A DNA stretch of 64,000 bases from Flavobacterium sp. (GTDB lineage: Bacteria; Bacteroidota; Bacteroidia; Flavobacteriales; Flavobacteriaceae): the NCBI RefSeq assembly GCF_027531705.1, contig NZ_JAPZSP010000018.1, forward strand, positions 300,934 to 364,933. The letters are read 5' to 3'. Shown here piece by piece: positions 51,527 to 61,468 of the stretch. Each line of letters opens with the position of its first letter. Position 1 is the stretch's first letter. A program made the translations under genes and the position numbers. Below the pieces are notes generated by a model. That model did no database searches, was not told the DNA's origin, and was given only the letters and a program-made list of their open reading frames with translations.

Positions 51527-54163
51527 CTATTTTACAAAATCAATAGCTTTCTCCAAAGCCTCTTTAATTCCGTTTACGTTTTTACCTTTTCCAGATGCGA
51601 AGAATGGTTGTCCACCACCATTTCCTTCAATATATTTTCCTAATTCTCTAATTACATTTCCTGCATTTAATCCTTTTTCTGCTATTAATTCTTTTGAAAT
51701 ATAACAGTGAATATTAGGAGCATTGTCTTCAACTGAAGCTAAAAAGACGAACGAATTTGGTTTTGAAGTTCCGATTGCTTGTGCCAAATCTTTGGTTGCG
51801 CTCATCGATAAATCAACTTGTTTTGCCAAAAAGTTAATTCCGTTTATTTCTTGAAAATCAGCAACCAAAGCATTTATCAATCCATCAACTTTTTCTTTTA
51901 ACAATTGCTCAATTTGTTTTTTCAACTTCGCATTATCATCTTGTAAAGTTGCAACCGATTTCAAAATATCTTGAGGATTTTTCAATGTTTCTTTGATTTC
52001 TGCCAACGTACTTTCTTGATTTTTATAGAAATCTTTCACGGCATCACCAGTAATGGCTTCAATACGACGAATTCCTGCGGCAACAGCACCTTCAGAAATG
52101 ATTTTGAAATGCCAAATATCAGCAGTGTTTTTCACGTGAATTCCTCCACATAGCTCTTTGCTTTCGCCAAATTCAATCATTCTTACTGAATCACCATATT
52201 TTTCACCAAACAAAGCCATTGCTCCTTTATCCAATGCTTCTTTAATTGGAATATTTCTATATTCTTGCAATTGCAATTGTGCCTCGATTTGAGCATTTAC
52301 ACTTGCTTCTACTTGACGTAATTCTTCATCAGAAACTTTAGAAAAATGAGAAAAGTCGAAACGCAAGTAATTTGGATTTACCAACGAACCTTTTTGCTCG
52401 ACATGTGTTCCTAAAATGTTTCTCAAAGCCAAGTGCATCAAGTGCGTAGCCGAGTGATTTTTGGAAGTTGACGTTCTTAAATCGGTGTTTACTTTTGCTA
52501 CAAAACCAGCTTCAATATTTTCTGGAAGTTGTTTTGCAAAATGTAATATTAAATTATTTTCTTTCTTAGTATCAATAATATCGATGGTTTCGTTAGCAGA
52601 AACCAATGTTCCTTTATCGCCAACTTGTCCTCCGCCTTCTGGATAAAATGGCGTATTGTCTAAAACTATTTGATATAAAATTCCATCTTTTTTAGAATCA
52701 ACTTTACGAATTCGAGTAATTTTTACTTCGTTTTCTGTTTGGTCATAACCAACGAAAGTTTCTACATTTCCTGGAATTAAAACCGACCAATCTTCGGTTG
52801 AAACTTCTGAAGCGGCACGAGAACGCGCTTTCTGTTTTTGTAATTCCGATTCGAAATCAGATTCGTTGTATGAAAATCCTTTTTCTTTCAGAATTAACGC
52901 TGTTAAATCTTTAGGGAATCCGAATGTATCGTACAATTCAAAAACTTTCGCTCCTGAAACTTCATTTCCGCTAGTTTCAGCAACTACTTTATCTAATAAT
53001 TGTAAACCTTGATCTAAAGTTCTCAAAAATGAAGCTTCTTCTTCACGAATTACATTGGTAACCAATTGTTGTTGCGATTTGATTTCTGGAAAAAATTCGC
53101 CCATTTGATTCGCTAAAACTTCAACCAATTTATTGATGAAAGGTTCTTTGGTATTCAAAAAAGTAAATCCGTAACGAATCGCACGACGTAAAATTCTACG
53201 AATTACGTAACCTGCACCAGTGTTTGACGGAAGTTGTCCATCTGCAATAGCAAATGCAACTGCTCGAACGTGATCAACAATTACACGAATGGCAATGTTA
53301 GTTTTATTTTGTTCTTCACTTACATCTTTTACTTCGTTTGAAGTATATTTTAATCCTGTAATTTGTTCTACTTTTTCAATTAGCGGCGTAAAAACATCGG
53401 TATCATAATTGGAAGTTACATTTTGCATCGCCATACACAAACGCTCAAATCCCATTCCGGTATCTACGTGTTGCGCTGGTAATTTTTCTAACGAACCATC
53501 GGCTTTTCGGTTGAATTCCATGAAAACGTTGTTCCAAATTTCCACTACTTGTGGATGATCGGCATTTACTAAATCTCTTCCTGAAACAGCATTTCTTTCA
53601 GCATCCGTTCTCAAATCGATATGAATTTCAGAACATGGACCACATGGACCTTGATCGCCCATTTCCCAAAAGTTGTCTTTTTTATTTCCTAAAATAATTC
53701 GGTCTTCCGATACATATTGTTTCCAAATATCGAATGCTTCTTGGTCAAACGGAACATTTTCGGCAGGATTTCCTTCAAAAACAGAAACGTACAAACGGTC
53801 TTTGTCTAACTTTAAAACTTCTGTCAAGAATTCCCAAGCCCATGCTAAGGCATCTTTTTTGAAATAATCACCAAATGACCAATTCCCAAGCATTTCAAAC
53901 ATCGTATGATGATAGGTATCAAAACCTACGTCTTCCAAATCGTTGTGTTTACCTGAAACACGAAGACATTTTTGCGTATCGGCTATTCGTTTGCTTTTTG
54001 GCGTTCCATTTCCTAAAAAGTATTCTTTGAACTGAGCCATTCCTGAGTTATTAAACATCAAGGTTGGATCATCTTTTAGCACAATTGGCGCCGATGGGAC
54101 AATTAAATGTCCTTTTGATTCAAAGAAATTGAGGTATGCTTTACGAATGTCTTGTGATTTCAT
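51527..54163 (-). CDS. alaS: Alanine--tRNA ligase
   Basis: Class II synthetase, 878 aa. N-terminal catalytic core ([45 protein letters not shown]), editing domain with [11 protein letters not shown] (HxxxH) and CGGIHV, and a C-terminal DHHA1-type domain ([14 protein letters not shown]). Normal length and all motifs present. It is monocistronic, with an AACCACATAG inverted repeat just upstream. Confidence 0.97.
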   Translation of the reverse strand: MKSQDIRKAYLNFFESKGHLIVPSAPIVLKDDPTLMFNNSGMAQFKEYFLGNGTPKSKRIADTQKCLRVSGKHNDLEDVGFDTYHHTMFEMLGNWSFGDYFKKDALAWAWEFLTEVLKLDKDRLYVSVFEGNPAENVPFDQEAFDIWKQYVSEDRIILGNKKDNFWEMGDQGPCGPCSEIHIDLRTDAERNAVSGRDLVNADHPQVVEIWNNVFMEFNRKADGSLEKLPAQHVDTGMGFERLCMAMQNVTSNYDTDVFTPLIEKVEQITGLKYTSNEVKDVSEEQNKTNIAIRVIVDHVRAVAFAIADGQLPSNTGAGYVIRRILRRAIRYGFTFLNTKEPFINKLVEVLANQMGEFFPEIKSQQQLVTNVIREEEASFLRTLDQGLQLLDKVVAETSGNEVSGAKVFELYDTFGFPKDLTALILKEKGFSYNESDFESELQKQKARSRAASEVSTEDWSVLIPGNVETFVGYDQTENEVKITRIRKVDSKKDGILYQIVLDNTPFYPEGGGQVGDKGTLVSANETIDIIDTKKENNLILHFAKQLPENIEAGFVAKVNTDLRTSTSKNHSATHLMHLALRNILGTHVEQKGSLVNPNYLRFDFSHFSKVSDEELRQVEASVNAQIEAQLQLQEYRNIPIKEALDKGAMALFGEKYGDSVRMIEFGESKELCGGIHVKNTADIWHFKIISEGAVAAGIRRIEAITGDAVKDFYKNQESTLAEIKETLKNPQDILKSVATLQDDNAKLKKQIEQLLKEKVDGLINALVADFQEINGINFLAKQVDLSMSATKDLAQAIGTSKPNSFVFLASVEDNAPNIHCYISKELIAEKGLNAGNVIRELGKYIEGNGGGQPFFASGKGKNVNGIKEALEKAIDFVK

Positions 54164-54188
54164 TATTTTATATTTTCTGGTATTTTTT

Positions 54189-54268
54189 TAACCACATAGA
54201 AACATAGTTTTGATGCTTCATAAAAGACGTTTCACTTATTTTTAGTAAAACAGAGTTTCTATAGGTTT
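54189..54268. repeat. AACCACATAGAAAC inverted repeat upstream of alaS
   Basis: Left arm AACCACATAGAAAC (54189-54202) and right arm GTTTCTATAGGTTT (54255-54268) pair with two mismatches. The arms enclose about 50 bp without a gene. Same style as the repeat at 13441-13524. Confidence 0.6.
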
Positions 54269-54280
54269 CAATTTTATTTA

Positions 54281-55132
54281 TTATTCTGATATTTTTTTTA
54301 ATTCTTGTAATGCTAATGGAAATTTTTCGTTCATGTAATTAATATATTCAGGAACGCAATCAATTTCGGCTGTTACGGTTGTAATTCCATCTTCTTCATT
54401 TAGTTTGTAGGTTTCAAAACTTCCTGTCCATTTTTCAGCTTCAGCATCAATTGGCAATTCTTTTAAATCTTTTAGCATTCCAATATGCTTAAAAATAAGC
54501 AATTTATTTGGAATAAGATAAAAAACATCGCTATACATTCCTTCAAAAGATGGCGCAATAAAATGAATTCTGCTTCCTAGTTCTATTTCACCTGTAAAAT
54601 AAGTTCCAGCACAAAATGGCGTTGTCCATTCAGTGTACGATTTTTTATCCCACATTTTATTCCAAACAGTTTCTGCGGCAGCTTTAATTTCTTGAGTGAA
54701 AACTATTTTTTTAATTCCATAAAGATAGTTTCGCAAATTAGTTTTAACCAAAGCATTCCAACCCATTTCATAATTGGCTAATGTAAAATTTGTTCCAGCA
54801 TCTGCAAAACTTTCAACACCTTCGTGAGTCAATGTTACTTTTGATTTTCCATCAACTTCATCAATTTTCCATGTTACAATTGAACTTCCTTTTGATTGTT
54901 CAGGATGCAACCAAGTATGTTGAAATAATTTATCTTCTTCAACTTTTAGAACTTCACCTTCATGAAGATACTCTTTTTTTCCACCTTCGTAAAATGAGAA
55001 TTTATTCCCAATATTCAAATTGAAATTTGCAATATCAAAATACCAAATCTTCATAATTTCGGGTTGCGTGATTGCTTCCCAAACTTTTTCTTTGGTTGTA
55101 TCAAAAATAGCTTCTATTGTAATTATACTCAT
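54281..55132 (-). CDS. Tandem SRPBCC (AHSA1-like) domain protein
   Basis: A 283-aa protein with two START/Bet v1-like domains. The first (about residues 1-140) has FDTTKEKVWEAITQPEIMKIWYF and TLTHEGVESF; the second (about 143-283) has KAAAETVWNKMWDKKSYTEWTTPF and TVTAEIDCVPEY. Single-domain relatives bind hydrophobic ligands or help Hsp90 (AHSA1). No defined role here. Confidence 0.85.
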   Translation of the reverse strand: MSIITIEAIFDTTKEKVWEAITQPEIMKIWYFDIANFNLNIGNKFSFYEGGKKEYLHEGEVLKVEEDKLFQHTWLHPEQSKGSSIVTWKIDEVDGKSKVTLTHEGVESFADAGTNFTLANYEMGWNALVKTNLRNYLYGIKKIVFTQEIKAAAETVWNKMWDKKSYTEWTTPFCAGTYFTGEIELGSRIHFIAPSFEGMYSDVFYLIPNKLLIFKHIGMLKDLKELPIDAEAEKWTGSFETYKLNEEDGITTVTAEIDCVPEYINYMNEKFPLALQELKKISE

Positions 55133-55295
55133 AGCATTAAGGTTTCTAATTATTGAAAAAACAGCAGTAAAAATAGAAGAATTTAAAAAACATTCAATTT
55201 AAAAGTTAAAACTAAATGAAACATTTATTAAATTTGTTCGTATAACTATAGCTTACATCATTTTTTGAGCCACAAAAATAGTATATTTATAAGAA

Positions 55296-56273
55296 ATGGC
55301 GAAGGTAAAATATTATTACGACCCTGAAAAATTAGCGTACAAGAAAATAAAAGTCAAAAAAAGAACAAAATTTGGCTATGCAATGATTTTTTTATTGGCT
55401 TCGGCACTGTTTGGAGTGTTGAGTTTTTTGGTTTTGATGAATACTTCGTTTTTTGAAACTCCTAAAGATAAAATTCAAGCAAGAGAAATTGAGAATTATA
55501 AAATTAGATACGCCTTATTGAATAAAAAAATCGACCAGCTTGATGAAGTTTTAGAAAATATTGAAGATAGAGACAATAATTTATATAGAATTTATTTTAA
55601 CACTGCTCCAATAGATAATGACAAAAGAAAAGCAGGATTTAGAGATAAAAATAGGTATAAAGAATTAGAAGGCTACAACAATTCCGATTTGGTAATTTCG
55701 ACTTCAAAACGAGTAGATGTTTTGACAAAAGAGTTAGCCATTCAATCGAAATCGTTAGATGAAATATTGAAATTAGCTAAAGCAAAAGACAAATTATTGT
55801 CAGCTATTCCTGCCATTCAGCCAGTAAAAAATGAAGATTTGAAACACATGGCATCAGGTTTTGGATATAGAAGTGACCCTTTTACCAAAGCAAGAAAAAT
55901 GCACAAAGGAATGGACTTTACAGCACAAACTGGAACTCCAATTTATGCTACTGGTGATGGTGTTGTGCTAAAAGCAGACAATTCGCTTTCGGGATATGGA
56001 AATCATATTGAAATTGGGCACGGTTTTGGCTATTTGACTTTATATGCGCATTTGAGCAAGTACAAAGTTCGTCCAGGGCAACGTGTAAAAAGAGGTGACG
56101 TGATAGGATATGTGGGCAGCACAGGAAGAAGTCAAGCGCCACACTTGCATTATGAAGTACATAAAGATGGAAAAGTAGTAAATCCGATTAATTTTTACTA
56201 CGGAACAATTTCGGCAGCAGAATATGTTGCGATTTCAAAAATTGCTAATCAAGAAAATCAATCCTACGATTAA
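55296..56273 (+). CDS. M23 family murein endopeptidase
   Basis: A 325-aa membrane-anchored peptidase. Membrane segment at residues 28-48, coiled coil (about 58-95 and 135-165), then a LytM domain with zinc ligands His203 and Asp207 (HKGMDFTA) and the HLH motif His283/His285 (APHLHYEV). All catalytic residues are present, so it is probably active in cell-wall remodelling. It is the first of a run of genes (M23, MerR, LemA, two TPM) often kept together in Flavobacteriaceae. Confidence 0.93.
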   Translation: MAKVKYYYDPEKLAYKKIKVKKRTKFGYAMIFLLASALFGVLSFLVLMNTSFFETPKDKIQAREIENYKIRYALLNKKIDQLDEVLENIEDRDNNLYRIYFNTAPIDNDKRKAGFRDKNRYKELEGYNNSDLVISTSKRVDVLTKELAIQSKSLDEILKLAKAKDKLLSAIPAIQPVKNEDLKHMASGFGYRSDPFTKARKMHKGMDFTAQTGTPIYATGDGVVLKADNSLSGYGNHIEIGHGFGYLTLYAHLSKYKVRPGQRVKRGDVIGYVGSTGRSQAPHLHYEVHKDGKVVNPINFYYGTISAAEYVAISKIANQENQSYD

Positions 56274-56306
56274 CGTATGTTGATTTAAGATTTTAAACAA
56301 AACTAA

Positions 56307-56639
56307 ATGCAGATAGAACTTTCAAAAAGTAAATTATATTACAGTATAGGCGAAATAGCCACAGCTTTTGATGTGAATGCCTCACTAATTCGCTTTTGGG
56401 ACAAAGAATTTGATATTCTTAAACCAAAAAAAAATGCGAAAGGAAATCGTATGTTTACGCAAGAAGATGTAAAAAACCTGCAATTGATTTATCATTTGGT
56501 AAAAGAACGCGGCTTTACACTAGAAGGCGCCAAAACACACTTGAAAGAAGGTCAGAAAAAAACGTTAGACAAATACGAAATCATAAATAAACTCGAAAGT
56601 ATTAAAGCTGAACTGAATAGTATTAAAAACGAGCTTTGA
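56307..56639 (+). CDS. MerR family transcriptional regulator
   Basis: A 110-aa single-domain regulator. N-terminal winged helix: YYSIGEIATAFDVNASLIRFWDKEFDIL (about residues 10-37) and MFTQEDVKNLQLIYHLVKERGFTLEGAK. A short C-terminal helix would dimerise. No effector-binding domain is present. It follows the M23 gene by 33 bp; its targets are unknown. Confidence 0.92.
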   Translation: MQIELSKSKLYYSIGEIATAFDVNASLIRFWDKEFDILKPKKNAKGNRMFTQEDVKNLQLIYHLVKERGFTLEGAKTHLKEGQKKTLDKYEIINKLESIKAELNSIKNEL

Positions 56640-56659
56640 GTTGGAAGATTTTAAAAAAT

Positions 56660-56694
56660 AAATAAACTTTAAAACAATAAAATAAACTTTAAAA
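56660..56694 (+). repeat. Tandem 15-bp direct repeat before lemA
   Basis: AAATAAACTTTAAAA occurs at 56660-56674 and 56680-56694, a 20-bp period ending 10 bp before the LemA ATG. It may be a replication slippage product or a regulatory motif. Confidence 0.5.
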
Positions 56695-56704
56695 ATTAGA
56701 AATT

Positions 56705-57319
56705 ATGAGAAAATTTTTGCCTTGGATAATTGGAGTTGTAGTCCTTTTTGGAATTTATAGCTACGTTAAAGGAATCAATAACACTGCTGTAACACTTGAT
56801 CAAGGTGTAAAAGAAAGTTGGGGTAATGTTCAAACTTCTTATCAAAGAAGAAATGACCTTATTGGTAATTTAGTAAAAACGGTTCAAGGTGCTGCAGAAT
56901 ACGAAAAAGGTACTTTAACTGCTGTAATTGATGCTAGAGCAAAAGCTACTTCGGTAACTATTGACCCAACAAATATTACTCCTGAACAATTAGCACAATT
57001 CAACCAAGCACAAAGTGGAATGAGTAGCGCATTATCAAGATTATTGGTAACTGTTGAGCAATATCCAAGTTTGAAAGCCAATGAGAATTTCTTAAAACTT
57101 CAAGACGAATTGGCTAGTACTGAAAATCAAATTCTTACAGCTAGAACTCGTTATAACGAAGCTATCAAACCATATAACAATCACGTGAAAGTTTTCCCAA
57201 ATAACTTGTTTGCAGGAATGTTTGGTTTCAAAGAAAAACCATATTTTGAAGCTGTTGCTGGAGCAGAAAAAGCACCAGATGTAGAATTTAACTTTGACAA
57301 AAAAGAGGAAACTAAATAA
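56705..57319 (+). CDS. LemA family protein
   Basis: A 204-aa membrane protein. N-terminal membrane segment (residues 3-22) and the LemA coiled-coil core: VKESWGNVQTSYQRRNDLIGNLVKTV, ARAKAT and NEAIKPYNNHVKVFPNNLFAG. The family function is poorly known. Its stop overlaps the next gene's start (TAATG). Confidence 0.92.
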   Translation: MRKFLPWIIGVVVLFGIYSYVKGINNTAVTLDQGVKESWGNVQTSYQRRNDLIGNLVKTVQGAAEYEKGTLTAVIDARAKATSVTIDPTNITPEQLAQFNQAQSGMSSALSRLLVTVEQYPSLKANENFLKLQDELASTENQILTARTRYNEAIKPYNNHVKVFPNNLFAGMFGFKEKPYFEAVAGAEKAPDVEFNFDKKEETK

Positions 57320-57756
57320 TGTCAAAAGTAGAAGATTTTTTAACCAATGCCGAAGAGAAAGAAGTAGTTGAAGCTATTCGTTTGGCTGAGAAAAATACTT
57401 CTGGCGAAATCCGTGTACATATAGAAAAAGAAACTGCTATCGCTCCGTTAGAAAGAGCGATGGCTGTTTTTTATGAACTCAAAATGACGGAAACCAAAGA
57501 CCGAAATGGTGTTATTATTTATGTAGCTGTAAAAAGCAAACAATTTGCTATTTACGGTGACAAAGGCATAAATGATGTTGTTGAATCCGATTTTTGGGAT
57601 TGTACCAAAGACATTATGAAAAACCATTTTGCAAAAGGAGAAAACAAACTAGCATTAGTAAACGGAATTCATAGAGCTGGAGAAAAACTAAAAGCATTTT
57701 TCCCTTTTGAAGATGATGATACCGATGAACTTTCTAACGAAATATCTAAAGGATAA
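57319..57756 (+). CDS. TPM domain protein (cytosolic)
   Basis: A 145-aa TPM-fold protein without a signal peptide: EKNTSGEIRVHIEKET, TKDRNGVIIYVAVKSKQFAIYGDKGIND, and an acidic C-terminus. It overlaps lemA by one base (TAATG) and precedes a second, secreted TPM protein, a common Bacteroidota arrangement with LemA. Confidence 0.9.
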   Translation: MSKVEDFLTNAEEKEVVEAIRLAEKNTSGEIRVHIEKETAIAPLERAMAVFYELKMTETKDRNGVIIYVAVKSKQFAIYGDKGINDVVESDFWDCTKDIMKNHFAKGENKLALVNGIHRAGEKLKAFFPFEDDDTDELSNEISKG

Positions 57757-57759
57757 AAG

Positions 57760-58575
57760 ATGAAAAATCCAATTAACAAAATTCCAAATTCCAACTGGAT
57801 ATTTCAATTTACATTCTTGTTTATTCTTTTTGCAAGTAATTTAGCGTTTTCACAATTTAAAATTCCTGAAAAACCTAGTTTCCAAACTTCTGTCTACGAC
57901 TATGCCAAACTTTTAAGTGATACTGAAAAATCACAATTAGAAGAAAAACTTATCAAATATTCTGATTCAACTACAACGCAAATTGTTGTTGTAACAGTTC
58001 CTACAATTGAAGGCGAAGATATTGGAATTTTAGCTCCAAAATGGGGACACGAATGGGGAATTGGTCAAGCCAAGGAAGATAATGGCGTTTTCATTTTACT
58101 TGCAGCTCAAGAACGAAAAATATGGATTGCTCCTGGATATGGAGTTGAAGACAAATTAGTAGCGGGCATTACTGGAGAAATTGTTAGAAATACAATCATT
58201 CCCGAATTTAAAGCGGGAAGTTATTATAATGGTTTAGATAAAGGTGCCGATGCTATTTTTCAAGTTCTGACAGGCAAATATAAAGGTTCACGAATTCAAG
58301 ATGATGGAAAAGGCAGCTTCTTGCCTATTCTTATTTTTATTATTCTTTTTATAATAATTATAGCCATTATTTCTAAAAACAAAGGTGGAAATTCAGGAAA
58401 TAGCGGCGGTAGCGGACCAAGTTTGTTAGACATCATAATTCTAAGCAACATGGGAAGAAGTAGTGGCGGAAGTTTTGGCGGCGGCGGATTTGGTGGTTCT
58501 TCTGGCGGCGGCGGATTCGGTGGTGGATTTGGTGGCGGTGGATTTTCTGGTGGTGGAGCTGGTGGTGATTGGTAA
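57760..58575 (+). CDS. TPM domain protein with glycine-rich tail (YgcG-like)
   Basis: A 271-aa exported protein. Signal segment near residues 13-32, TPM domain (VYDYAKLLSDTEKSQLEEKL, ILAPKWGHEWGIGQAKEDNGVFILLA, YGVEDKLVAGITGEIV), a membrane segment near 188-205 (LPILIFIILFIIIIAIIS) and a Gly/Ser-rich C-terminus (GGGFGGSSGGGG). Membrane-linked with LemA. It lies 3 bp after the first TPM gene. Confidence 0.92.
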   Translation: MKNPINKIPNSNWIFQFTFLFILFASNLAFSQFKIPEKPSFQTSVYDYAKLLSDTEKSQLEEKLIKYSDSTTTQIVVVTVPTIEGEDIGILAPKWGHEWGIGQAKEDNGVFILLAAQERKIWIAPGYGVEDKLVAGITGEIVRNTIIPEFKAGSYYNGLDKGADAIFQVLTGKYKGSRIQDDGKGSFLPILIFIILFIIIIAIISKNKGGNSGNSGGSGPSLLDIIILSNMGRSSGGSFGGGGFGGSSGGGGFGGGFGGGGFSGGGAGGDW

Positions 58576-58592
58576 ATTATAGTTTATTTAAA

Positions 58593-59363
58593 ATGAAACA
58601 TAATATATATTTAGTTTTTACTCTTTTACTTTCAATTTCTCTTTTCTCCCAAAATATTGAACTTAATGAAGATATTGAGAAGAGAATCTCAGAAATGGAT
58701 TCGTTAATCTTAAACGAACCAAATGCTGGGAATTATTATATAAGAGGTTATCTGAAATACAATAAATTTCTTTACAAAGAAGCATTATCTGATTACGACA
58801 AAGCGATTTCACTTGAAGAAAAATCTGAATATTTTTTCAGTCGCGCGATGTTAAAAGATAAAATGGAAGATTATAAAGGTGCAATTGCTGATTATTCGAC
58901 ATGTATAAAATTGAGTGAAACACCTAAAAAAGCATTTTTTAATAGAGCTTTCTCTAAGTCAAATCTCAATGATTTTTCAGGTGCTCTTGATGATTATAAC
59001 AAATCATTAGAAATTGACCCAGAAAATAAAGGTGCTTATTTAAACATTGGAATCATTAAAAAAGAACAAGGTAAATTTGCTGAATCAATAAAAGCTTTTG
59101 ATAAAGCCATCATGTTAGATTCAAATTTTATCGATGCCATTCAAAACAGAGCAATTGCCAAGTCAATGCTAAATGATAAAGATGCAATTATTGACTTTAA
59201 TCGAGTTATTGAATTAAACCCAAAAAGTGGTGAAGCATATTTAAACAGAGCTTTACACTACATAAATCACAAAACAAAGGGCACGTCTTGCGCAGATTTA
59301 AAATCGGCAAATAGTTATGGAATAACTAGAGCTAGAGAATTGATAACAAAATATTGCAATTAA
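58593..59363 (+). CDS. Secreted TPR protein
   Basis: A 256-aa protein with signal MKHNIYLVFTLLLSISLFSQ and about five TPR units (EALSDYDKAISLEE, GALDDYNKSLEIDPENKGAYLNIG, ESIKAFDKAIMLDSNF). ATG 58593 is chosen; an upstream start overlaps the TPM gene. Protein-protein scaffold by fold; its partners are unknown. Followed by a strong terminator. Confidence 0.88.
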   Translation: MKHNIYLVFTLLLSISLFSQNIELNEDIEKRISEMDSLILNEPNAGNYYIRGYLKYNKFLYKEALSDYDKAISLEEKSEYFFSRAMLKDKMEDYKGAIADYSTCIKLSETPKKAFFNRAFSKSNLNDFSGALDDYNKSLEIDPENKGAYLNIGIIKKEQGKFAESIKAFDKAIMLDSNFIDAIQNRAIAKSMLNDKDAIIDFNRVIELNPKSGEAYLNRALHYINHKTKGTSCADLKSANSYGITRARELITKYCN

Positions 59364-59364
59364 C

Positions 59365-59396
59365 AAAAACGCCTTTCGGATTGAAAGGCGTTTTTA
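59365..59396. terminator. Bidirectional terminator, TPR gene and der
   Basis: 13-bp stem AAAAACGCCTTTC / GAAAGGCGTTTTT with a short loop. Confidence 0.92.
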
Positions 59397-59401
59397 TTTA
59401 A

Positions 59402-60712
59402 CTATTTTTCTCTTATGTAAATATCAATTGGCACTCCTGATAAATCCCAATTTTCTCTGATTTTATTTTCTAGAAAACGTTTATACGGCTCTTTTACATA
59501 TTGTGGCAAGTTGGCAAAAAACACAAATTGTGGTGTTGCTGTTGGCAATTGCATACAATATTTAATTTTCACATATTTCCCTTTGGTTGCAGGTGGCGGA
59601 TAACCTTCAATTACTTTAAGCATATAATCGTTGAATTTTGATGTTGGAATTCTTTGTTTTCTGTTTTCAAAAACTTCTACTGTTGCTTCTAGTGCTTTAA
59701 GCAAACGTTGCTTGGTTAATGCCGAAACAAAAAGAATTGGCACATCGGTAAAAGGCATTAGTTGCTCCTTAATTTTGTTTTCGTAATCTCGGGTTGACAT
59801 GGTGTCTTTTTCTACCAAATCCCATTTGTTTACCAAAATCACGATTCCTTTACGGTTTTTTTCGGCTAACCAAAAGATACTTTGGTCTTGCCCTTCAAAT
59901 CCACGAGTGGCATCGATTACTAATATACAAATGTCGGCATGCTCAATAGCTCTTACCGAACGCATTACCGAATAAAATTCTAAATCTTCTTTTACTTTAG
60001 CTTTACGGCGAATTCCGGCAGTATCAACTAAGTTGAATTCAAAACCGAAACGGTCGAACTTGGTATCGATTGCGTCTCGAGTTGTTCCTGCGATATCAGT
60101 TACCATGAAACGTTCTTTACCAATAAGCGCGTTGATAAAACTAGATTTTCCTGCATTAGGACGACCTACAACGGCAAAACGAGGCAATTCAACTTCTTCT
60201 TGAATTGGTTCTGGTTTTTCTGGGAAAGCGTTTACTACTGCATCTAACAAGTCTCCTGTTCCGCTACCTGAAATGCTTGCGAAAGTATAATATTCGCCTA
60301 AACCTAAGTTGTAGAATTCCATGGCGTCTTTTTCGCGCATGGCGTTATCTACTTTGTTTACTGCTAGAATTACTGGCTTGGTTACTTTACGAAGCAATCT
60401 TGCCACAGTATCATCCATTGGAGTGATTCCTTCTTCTACGTCTACAACAAAAATAATTACATCGGCTTCATCGATGGCTAGTTCAACTTGTTTGCGAATT
60501 TCTCCTTCAAAAACATCGTCAGAACCGCGCACATAACCACCCGTATCTATAACAGAAAATTCTTTTCCGTTCCAATCACTTTTTCCATAATTACGGTCTC
60601 TTGTTACTCCCGAAACCGCATCTACAATAGCATCTCTACGCTTTATCATTCTGTTAAAAAGAGTTGACTTTCCAACATTCGGTCTTCCTACTATGGCTAC
60701 AATATTATTCAT
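59402..60712 (-). CDS. der: Ribosome assembly GTPase Der (EngA)
   Basis: A 436-aa double-GTPase for 50S maturation. Two G domains, GRPNVGKS near residue 9 and GRPNAGKS near 181, each with DTGG/DTAG and NKxD motifs (NKVD, NKWD), and a C-terminal KH-like domain ([22 protein letters not shown]). The start [12 protein letters not shown] matches the family. It has its own -7 box. Confidence 0.97.
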   Translation of the reverse strand: MNNIVAIVGRPNVGKSTLFNRMIKRRDAIVDAVSGVTRDRNYGKSDWNGKEFSVIDTGGYVRGSDDVFEGEIRKQVELAIDEADVIIFVVDVEEGITPMDDTVARLLRKVTKPVILAVNKVDNAMREKDAMEFYNLGLGEYYTFASISGSGTGDLLDAVVNAFPEKPEPIQEEVELPRFAVVGRPNAGKSSFINALIGKERFMVTDIAGTTRDAIDTKFDRFGFEFNLVDTAGIRRKAKVKEDLEFYSVMRSVRAIEHADICILVIDATRGFEGQDQSIFWLAEKNRKGIVILVNKWDLVEKDTMSTRDYENKIKEQLMPFTDVPILFVSALTKQRLLKALEATVEVFENRKQRIPTSKFNDYMLKVIEGYPPPATKGKYVKIKYCMQLPTATPQFVFFANLPQYVKEPYKRFLENKIRENWDLSGVPIDIYIREK

Positions 60713-60731
60713 AATGATTTTAAATATTTTG

Positions 60732-60767
60732 CAAAGGTACTACTAATTTTATTTTTTTGTACCTTAG
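60732..60767. promoter_or_regulatory. Divergent -7 boxes for der and the 164-aa gene
   Basis: Minus box TACCTTTG (60732-60739, der) and plus box TACCTTAG (60760-60767, one mismatch) lie in an inverted repeat (AAGGTACTACTAA with TTAGTAGTA/GTACCTT). The two promoters face away from each other. Confidence 0.5.
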
Positions 60768-60822
60768 TAGTAGTGTAATACATAAAAAAATACAATCAGA
60801 AGAATTAAAATAATTACAAACT

Positions 60823-61317
60823 ATGGAATTAGATAATAATGTAGTGCTTCGACCACGTTTTAACAAAGATGTTGACATGACTATTTCTGAAATTATTGAA
60901 AGAGCATCTAAACTTAAAGAAGAAGTAAAAGAAGATTATCGTGTAAAGATATCCGACCATCATATTTTCTTGTTTATTCTTTTAGCAAAAAGGCGTTATT
61001 ATTCTCCACATTTACACATTGAACTTTCTGAAAATAAGGATAAAACTACACATGTAAAATGCTTATTTGGCCCAGATCAAACGGTTTGGACATTCTTTAT
61101 GTTTTTGCATTTTTTTGTAGCTGGCGTTTTTTTAGTTTTTGGAATGTTTGCTATTTCTGATTGGATGCTCAAAGCTTCTGTAACGAAAGATTTGATGGTA
61201 ATGGGTTTGATGGTTGTTGTATGGTTTTTGCTTTACTTTATTGCCAAACAAATACGTTATAATGGCAGACATCAGGTTATTGAGTTAAAACGTCTTTATT
61301 TGAGGATTGTTGAATAG
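60823..61317 (+). CDS. Conserved two-helix membrane protein, unknown function
   Basis: A 164-aa protein. A charged N-terminal half is followed by two membrane segments (about residues 90-112, FFMFLHFFVAGVFLVFGMF, and 124-143, LMVMGLMVVVWFLLYFIA). No domain recognised. It is divergent from der and ends near structured repeat copy 7. Confidence 0.75.
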   Translation: MELDNNVVLRPRFNKDVDMTISEIIERASKLKEEVKEDYRVKISDHHIFLFILLAKRRYYSPHLHIELSENKDKTTHVKCLFGPDQTVWTFFMFLHFFVAGVFLVFGMFAISDWMLKASVTKDLMVMGLMVVVWFLLYFIAKQIRYNGRHQVIELKRLYLRIVE

Positions 61318-61353
61318 CAAACTTGAGCAAGAATTCAATACATTTCCTCTACT

Positions 61354-61461
61354 AGCCCAGACAGGAATGGCATCCTTTTTCTTTTTTCTTTAAAAAGAAA
61401 AAGATAGAATGGATGGCTGGAACATGGATTACTGATAAAGCCCGAGCCATTCGCTTCTACT
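61354..61461 (+). repeat. Dispersed structured repeat, copy 7 (compensated variant)
   Basis: TAGCCCAGACAGG, GGCATCC, AT hairpin (CTTTTTC / GAAAAAG), GATGGCTGGAAC, then GCCCGAGCCATTCGCTTCTA. The terminal stem is CCAG-a-CA with TG-g-CTGG, so three base pairs differ from the other copies yet still pair. It lies between the 164-aa gene and era. Confidence 0.78.
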
Positions 61462-61468
61462 AAAAAAA

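Noticed and set aside
1791..61461. Structured repeats as integron attC sites or insertion sequences
   Set aside because: No integrase or transposase, no cassette arrangement, no target duplications, and length is only 75-110 bp.
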